This document shows, piece after piece, positions 57,927-64,000 of a stretch of DNA of 64,000 nt. Each line of letters opens with the position of its first letter. Position 1 is the stretch's first letter. A program made the position numbers and the translations under genes. Under the pieces are notes generated by a model that was not told the DNA's origin, searched no databases, and saw only the letters and a program-made list of their open reading frames with translations. Source of the stretch: Oenanthe sinensis. Its lineage: Eukaryota > Streptophyta > Magnoliopsida > Apiales > Apiaceae. The stretch is from positions 41,387,501 through 41,451,500 of the forward strand of contig CM053813.1 of the NCBI GenBank assembly GCA_028671895.1, in the 5' to 3' direction.

Positions 57927-59322
57927 ATTATGAGATATGACGAATTAGGAATGTGGTTCTGTGAAGTTTTTGTTTCTACCCACATTATAAAGAGCAGCAG
58001 TGAAGTTATGACTGATGATACCAAGGATACTTGGTGAATTAAAAAAACTAGTAACTGCCTTGATGTCTCTTTTTTTTTTAATGCTAAGCAACTGTTTTAA
58101 ACTATTTTTCCCCAGGGAAAATTAAAATTTCTTTGGAGGCACTTATTGTTAAAATAAAATTTTGATATTCATATATTAATCTCTTTCAAACTTTTGCAAG
58201 TGTAGGGAGGTCTGCTGCTGAGGCATTTTAATAGGACGGCACAATATTGGATAATTTAAATGATAAGAGTTATCTTCAATCATTTTTTCATGTTTTGAAT
58301 CCGACTTTTATTCATTCTGATTTATTAAAATATATATTAATTTGTAAACTTATAAATTGACTCATTCAAAAAAGTTAATTGAGATTTGTCCTTACAGTAT
58401 AAGGGTTGCGTTTAGTATTGTTATTCAGTAATAACATTTTTCATTAAATAGTAAATTAAAAATTTGTTTTGTAAAATTTAAAAACTATATTTTAGAGAAT
58501 ATTTTGATCTAAAAGTTGTGAAAGAAGATTTCTCGTGGGTTTTGGAAAGAGATGATTTTCAATTTTTACGAGAATTAATTACATATATTATTAGCAAATA
58601 TTCAAATATATATATTATTTGAAGAAATACACATATTAAAAATATTATTAAATAATATTTTAATTGTTTTAATAATATTTTTTTTGATAATAGAACAATT
58701 TTGAATGACAATTTTTAAAGTACTTTATTTCATTACGGCATCGAACAACAATTTTTCAGTATACTTTACCAACATATAATAATTCTTAACCAAAATATAA
58801 ATATAATGTTATTTTAATTTTGTGCGATAAACACTGAAAATAAAATTTTAAAATTTATAGGTCCCGTTTGATATTATTTTTATAAGTAATAATAATAATT
58901 ATAATTTTTTAATCAAAAAGTATATAAAAATGTTTAATAAAATTAAAAAACAATTTTTTGAATATTACGTCCCCTAAATACTTTAATTATTTTATTAAAA
59001 CCTTTTTATAACCGTAATTTCAAACAGTAATTTCTATTTACCCCGACCCGTAACGTATTTCCCAGATAGAAAATGATATAATCACTCTAATCTATTTTTT
59101 CTCAAAAAATAAAATAAAAATCACTCTAATCGATTTTAACTTCATTTAATAAACTCTCAAAACACTTGATACACATTTAATAAAGCAAGCAAAAGCGTCT
59201 CAGGGAAGTCTAACGATATACACCACCACCTTTATTGCAAGTAGTGTATCTATCCATCTCCATCCTCTATACATTCTCCTATACATATCTATCTTGTGAA
59301 AAACCCTCAAGAAAGTGAAGAA
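57927..59322. other. Spacer between RBR copies B and C
   Basis: AT-rich with no gene seen. GTCCCGTTTGATATTATTTTT near 58,861 and CGTAATTTCAAACAGTAA near 59,012 could be ends of a small MITE. The last 150 bases are the promoter and 5' UTR of copy C. Confidence 0.5.
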
Positions 59323-62300
59323 ATGGAAGTCGACGACGATTTCAAAACGTTACTACTGGAGCAACGCCGTGAGCTTGCGACGACGATTTCATCGGAGTCC
59401 GATCACGACCTCGCTTTCAAACTCCAAATGGAAGAAGCTTTTAACGCTTCTCTCGCTTCTCAACCGTCATCTTCTGACTCCAAACGACGGCGTTTCGAGT
59501 CTTTTGATATTCCTGATGACGGTGATTGTGGTACTGGCGTTGCGCACTATCTTGCGGAAGAGATTGAAAAGTTCGAGCTCGAGCGCAGCGATCGCGAGTA
59601 CGTCGACGCGGAGATGAAGCGCGTGCAAGAGGAACTAGGTCGGATAATCCACGACCGCGCGTTCGCGCGTGACGTTCTCGCGGTTCCCGAGGTTGAGTGG
59701 AAGAAAACAGGCGAGTACTTTCATAAACCATATGAAGGTGTTTCTTGGAGTGAAAAGATTGGTAGTGAGGATTTTAGGTTGTATTGTAAGGGTTTAGTGA
59801 GTGAAGAAACGGTTGGGGATGAAAATAAGCTTTTGGCTGGAATTGGAGTTGCGATTTGTGATTCGAGTGGAGAAATTGTTGTTTTTAAGATGCGGAAGCC
59901 TTTGGTGTTGGAGGAGATTAATAGCGAGATTGCGGAGGTGAAGGCATTGATTGAAGGACTTAATGTGGCGGTTACGTTAGGGTTGAAGAGGATTACTGTG
60001 TTCTGTGATGATAATATCACGTATCAACGCGTGAGTCGGTTTAACTTGTATTTATGCTTTGTATTGATAATGTAGGTTGCTGATTGATGCACTCTTATGA
60101 ATTTTGATATGATGCTTTATATTGATAATGTTGTAGGTTCAATTTTGATATGATGTTTTATTGATGATGTTGTAAGTTCTTGTATGATTCATGTGCGTTT
60201 TCTAATAGTTATATTTCTGATTTTGATCATATGTTATATCAAGTTATATTTTATTTTTAATTATGACGATATAGTATACTTATATGGATAATGGAGGTTG
60301 TTATTTGATCGAATGTGCTCCATATTGTATATGGATTTCGATCTATAACGGTAAAAACAATGTTGATTTGGATATTTGCAACATGGATTAAGTACTCTGT
60401 AACCTATGGGCTTAAAGATAGAATCAGAACAATCTGGAACAAGAAAGGCTACATCTCATGATTGTTTCACTTATTACTTTAACCATTTGTTCCATAATGC
60501 TGTGGTTAACACAACCAGTAAGTTACACAGTTCCTGGTTAGTTAGCTGGCTGATAATAGCACAATTTTTGCTACACCTATGTCTTAACATACTGATAGTA
60601 TAGAAGTAGGGGTTCCTTGATTTGCTTTCAGATTGCACCTCAGATATTAATATTTAGGTATGGATGGAGAATGATCCATGTTACTTCAAAAAAATTGTTG
60701 TGTTGTTTCTCGTTAAATTAAAACTTCAGTGTTTGTAGGAGTATATAGGATTGTAGGCTATAGTTTTTTGTGTAGCTGTATTGAGTTTATTGACTATATT
60801 CTAACATCCTACCCAGACAGCTGGTTAAATACTTATATATATTACCTTTGAGATCTCTATTACCATAGGAACTAGTTTCGAGACCATGAAGCTACAATGT
60901 TTAACAGCCTGTGGATTGTTGTGTGATTTATACCTAATATATGCTCCTAATGTTGCTATGCTTAATGCAGCTGACTGGAAACTGGGTAGAAAAGCTGGGA
61001 AATATGGCAACCTTGGCTGATGAGTTGGCTTTACTCCAGAGAAAATTTACTCGTTGCCTTCCACATCTTGTTGCAAAGAAAAATGTTCAATTTGCTGCTG
61101 GACTTGCAAGAGATGCTATAACTGCGCAGTTCACTTGGGTTAGAGAAAATAGTGGTAACATTAAAATGACTGAGACATGCATAATATGTTTGGAAGATAG
61201 AGCTGTTAGTCAGATGTTGGTAGTTGATGGTTGCAAGCACCGATATTGCTCTTCTTGTTTGAAACTGCATGCACAAGAAAAGTTGTCTCAGGGTATGCTT
61301 CCTAGATGCCCACATGAAAGTTGCAAGTCTGAGTTGAAGTTTGAGTATTGCAGAAAGTTTTTACCTCGTGAAGCACTTGATCTCATGAGTCAGAGGATAA
61401 AGGAAGCTACTGTCCCAGTCACAGAGAAAGTTTACTGCCCATATCCTAGGTGCTCAATCTTAATGTCCAGAACCGAGGTTTGTGCTATAAACAATGTTGG
61501 AGGTAGCAGGTGCACAAACTGTCATGGTCTTTTCTGTATCAACTGCAAGGTTCCTTGGCACAGCAACATGTCATGTTCTCACTACAAAAATCTGCATCCT
61601 TATCCATGCTCGGAAGAGGTAAAGCTCAAGGCTCTTGCAACACAAAAGCAATGGCGTCAATGTGAAAAGTGCAGCAATATGATTGAGCTTAAAGAAGGCT
61701 GCTACCACATTTATTGCAGGTAAAATTACGTGCAATCTCATTCTCTGCTGTTTTGTATGTGTTTCTTACATGACATGAATAATAATCTTTAGAGAATGTT
61801 GATTGTATTAATCATTTACTATTGGTAACTATGGCCTGTAAGCTCTACCATTGTTTTCTATTGATTACCTGCATGCATTCGGATTATCAGTTTTATTTTG
61901 CTGAACACAATTAATGTATGGAATTAAATGTAAATACTTCTAATCAAGGAGTATTTAAATTAGTGTGCAGTACCTTTGGGCATTACCTTTGGTACATCAG
62001 TCCACTAGATTCTTGAGTAAACAGGAACTTAAATATTCCTTTTTTTGTTGTATACATCTTTGAATTTTGAAGTCACCTGGATCCCTAGATACTTTATTTG
62101 CCTCCTATTACACATTTTCATTTTGCAGAAATGGTTCTTAAATGATTTATTGGTATAAGAAGGCTAGATTACTAGATGATTCGTGGTATATGAAAGTATC
62201 AGTCTTGAAAATGTTCATTGGTTGGTTAATTTGGAATCTTTTCGCAGATGTGGTCACCAATTTTGCTATACCTGTGGAGCTGAGTGGAAGAACAAGAAAG

Positions 62301-62365
62301 CAACTTGTAAATGTGCTATGTGGGACGAGCATAATATCGAGTATGCTGAGGGGAACAGAAGATAA
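59323..62365 (+). CDS. RBR E3 ubiquitin ligase with RNase H-like N-terminal domain, copy C, 524 aa
   Basis: Same role as copy A. Exons: 59,323-60,030, 60,971-61,719, 62,248-62,365; GT-AG, phases 0 and 2, as in copy A. The ATG at 59,323 (MEVDDDFKTLLLEQRRE) is the first in frame. Residues 1-130 are charged and partly coiled (DLAFKLQMEEAFNASLASQP also resembles copy A's YRLQLMEAMSASL). The RNase H-like domain spans about 165-285: LYCKGLVSEE, GIGVAICDSSGEI, AEVKALIEGLNVAVTLGL, VFCDDN. It keeps Glu and the middle Asp but lacks the first (Lys) and last Asp (Ala). RING1 begins at Cys306 (CIICLED, CKHRYCSSC, CPHESC). IBR has YCPYPRC, CTNCHGLFCINCKVPWH. RING2 has QCEKCSNMIEL, GCYHIYCRCGHQFCYTCG. No lesion was seen. 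It is the likely parent of copy B. Confidence 0.94.
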
Positions 62366-63361
62366 AGCAAGAATCAATTTCTTAGGAATGTTGTTTTAAT
62401 TGGATTAGATGTTAAAAACCACCAGGTCACGTGTGAAGGTTTTTTCTCTGCAGTACTAGTAGACTAGTAGTAGCCAGTGTTGGTCTATGCATGCTACTTT
62501 TGATGTTTTTGGGTTTCATTCCCAATTGCTAACCTACACAAACTAGAGCAGTCCTGAGTCCCGAGTCCGTGCATTACAAAAAGTTTAGTGATTGCATATC
62601 AAATTTCTTATTGTTCTTAAGTCGAATATTGCAATGCTATATCTTTTTGTTGGCACAAATGATTAGACGAGGTAAAATCGAAAACAATGCATGGTGCTCA
62701 AATCTAGTTTTCAAAACCTAGCACTGGGATTCTTTCCCTTTGTTACCCTTCATATTATCTTCATTCAGTGTGCTGCTAATCCCTCACTCTGTTTTTAAAT
62801 ATTAGTGAAGATAATGGTAGGTATGTAATCAAAAGTCAACACTACGTAAACCTTTTACATTGTGTTTACTTGCATATAAGCTGAATGATGCTTCTTTTTT
62901 TGTTAAAGTAGCCGAGATGCTTTTGATTATTTTTTTTGTTGGTGTTTATTTTTGCATATTCCACAAGTAAACGCTGCATAAACCTTTGAAATTGTGTTTA
63001 CCTGCATCTAAGCCAAGGGGCTTAGCAAAAGTTTATGATATATATAATTGCAATGAATCTGTTGTGATTCCGTCGTCGTTTAATGTTTGGAAATAAGAGT
63101 TGCACTATCTGTATTCTACAATCATAAGATAGAAACTAATATGTTCTCCCCAATTAGTTGTCCTTACGATCTAGGGTATGTTAAGCCTGCTTAGGCTTCC
63201 GGAGGGGCGAATATTTTAAATGTGTAAACTGTAGTAATGTTACCACTTCTCCTGTACTGAATGCATCTTGATTCTTGTATGAATCACTCGTATGAGCTGT
63301 ATTTACTGCCCAGAGGCCCCAGAAGGCTAGAGGATCCAATGTTGGGATCAATGAATATCAT

Positions 63362-63401
<40 letters not shown>

Positions 63402-64000
63402 AAAAGGAGTAGCCGGGTTAGGTGACGCTCCCACATTGTCATAATGTATTTTTCTAATTTTTTGAATTAGTAAATATTAAAAATTATGAAAAAAATCTTA
63501 AGTCAATTTATATTTTTCTAAACTCTCCAAATTATAAAAAAATCCAAGTTACATTATATTCTCATAAACTTTCATCAAATTATAAATAAAAAAATCTAAC
63601 TATCTTTATATTCTCCTAAACTTTCTTCTTAAGTCAAATTACCATCTTAATATTCTCTTAAAATTTACTTTCAAACTAAATTATTATCTTAATATTCTCT
63701 TAAATTTTTTTAAAATCAAAATTATCATTTTAATATTCTCATACACTTTCCATTTAATATTCTCTTAAAATTCTCATTAATTTAAATTAACATTTTTTTA
63801 ATCAAATTACCATACTATTATTCTCTTAAAACATAATTTATAAATTAAAAATACTAACAAGATAGTATAAATTAAATTAATTTTAATAAAAAAATTAATT
63901 TTAAATTTTATAGATAATATAATTTATTTATGTTTAGTAGATTAATTTTGATAAACATATTATTTGTAAAATTCGAGAGAATAATGAGCGACAACTCAAT
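62366..64000. other. 3' flank of RBR copy C and AT-rich end of window
   Basis: The first few hundred bases are presumed 3' UTR. GTAAACGCTGCATAAACCTTTGAAATTGTGTTTAC near 62,968 partly repeats ACTACGTAAACCTTTTACATTGTGTTTAC near 62,840. A (TA)n(CA)n tract lies at about 63,363-63,401. From 63,440 on, ATTCTCTTAAA/ATTACCATCTTAATATT words recur about every 50-60 bases, a decayed satellite-like or MITE tail. No gene seen. Confidence 0.5.
63363..63401. repeat. (TA)n(CA)n compound microsatellite
   Basis: About twelve TA units followed directly by about eight CA units. Confidence 0.93.

Noticed and set aside
59441..60020. Minus-strand frames over exon 1 of RBR copy C
   Set aside because: Shadows; the sense exon has clear domain and splice support.

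Overview
The window is plant nuclear DNA, almost certainly from a eudicot. It has split genes with GT-AG introns, a plant-only transcription factor family (Dof), the plant-only ICR/RIP family, plant-type RBR ubiquitin ligases carrying an RNase H-like domain, and a dense load of Copia, Gypsy, Tourist-like, Stowaway-like and MULE-like elements in very AT-rich spacers with long (TA)n tracts. I cannot name the species. No tRNA, rRNA or CRISPR array was seen. Layout: (1) 2.58-7.78 kb, minus strand: the 3' two thirds of a V-ATPase subunit a gene. It is a pseudogene: it lacks its N-terminal exons, has a Tourist-like MITE inside one exon, a 2-base deletion, a Trp-to-stop change and a one-base phase mismatch at the last intron. 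(2) 7.8-16.5 kb: AT-rich spacer with a Tourist-like MITE (8.9 kb) and a long-TIR element (10.98-12.13 kb) that holds a decayed piece of a malectin-like receptor-kinase gene, so a candidate Pack-MULE. (3) 16.5-18.2 kb, plus: an intact two-exon Dof zinc-finger gene with a visible TATA box. (4) 21.3-29.3 kb: a retrotransposon nest. Two decayed Copia copies lie tail to tail, and the plus-strand copy is split by a complete young Ty3/Gypsy element (22,834-27,083; TSD CACCC; LTRs almost identical). This element has gag, protease, RT and RNase H in one open frame but no integrase and no zinc knuckle. (5) 33.7-38.9 kb, minus: an intact ICR/RIP gene (ROP GTPase interactor, coiled coil) with a probable non-coding first exon. 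(6) 41.4-62.4 kb, plus: a tandem family of three RBR genes. Copy A (41.4 kb) and copy C (59.3 kb) are full length, with an N-terminal RNase H-like domain that has lost catalytic acids, then RING1-IBR-RING2. Copy B (54.5 kb) has lost exon 1 and carries a frameshift, but from a downstream ATG it still encodes an RBR-only protein. A solo LTR sits in its last intron. Between A and B lie 8.7 kb of MITEs, a MULE-like element and degenerate AT-rich repeats. How the genes relate: the Dof gene (transcription), the ICR gene (ROP signalling and polarity) and the RBR genes (ubiquitin transfer) are ordinary unlinked plant genes, with no sign of a joint pathway. The notable structure lies in the tandem birth and decay of the RBR genes and in how mobile elements captured, broke or nested in genes.
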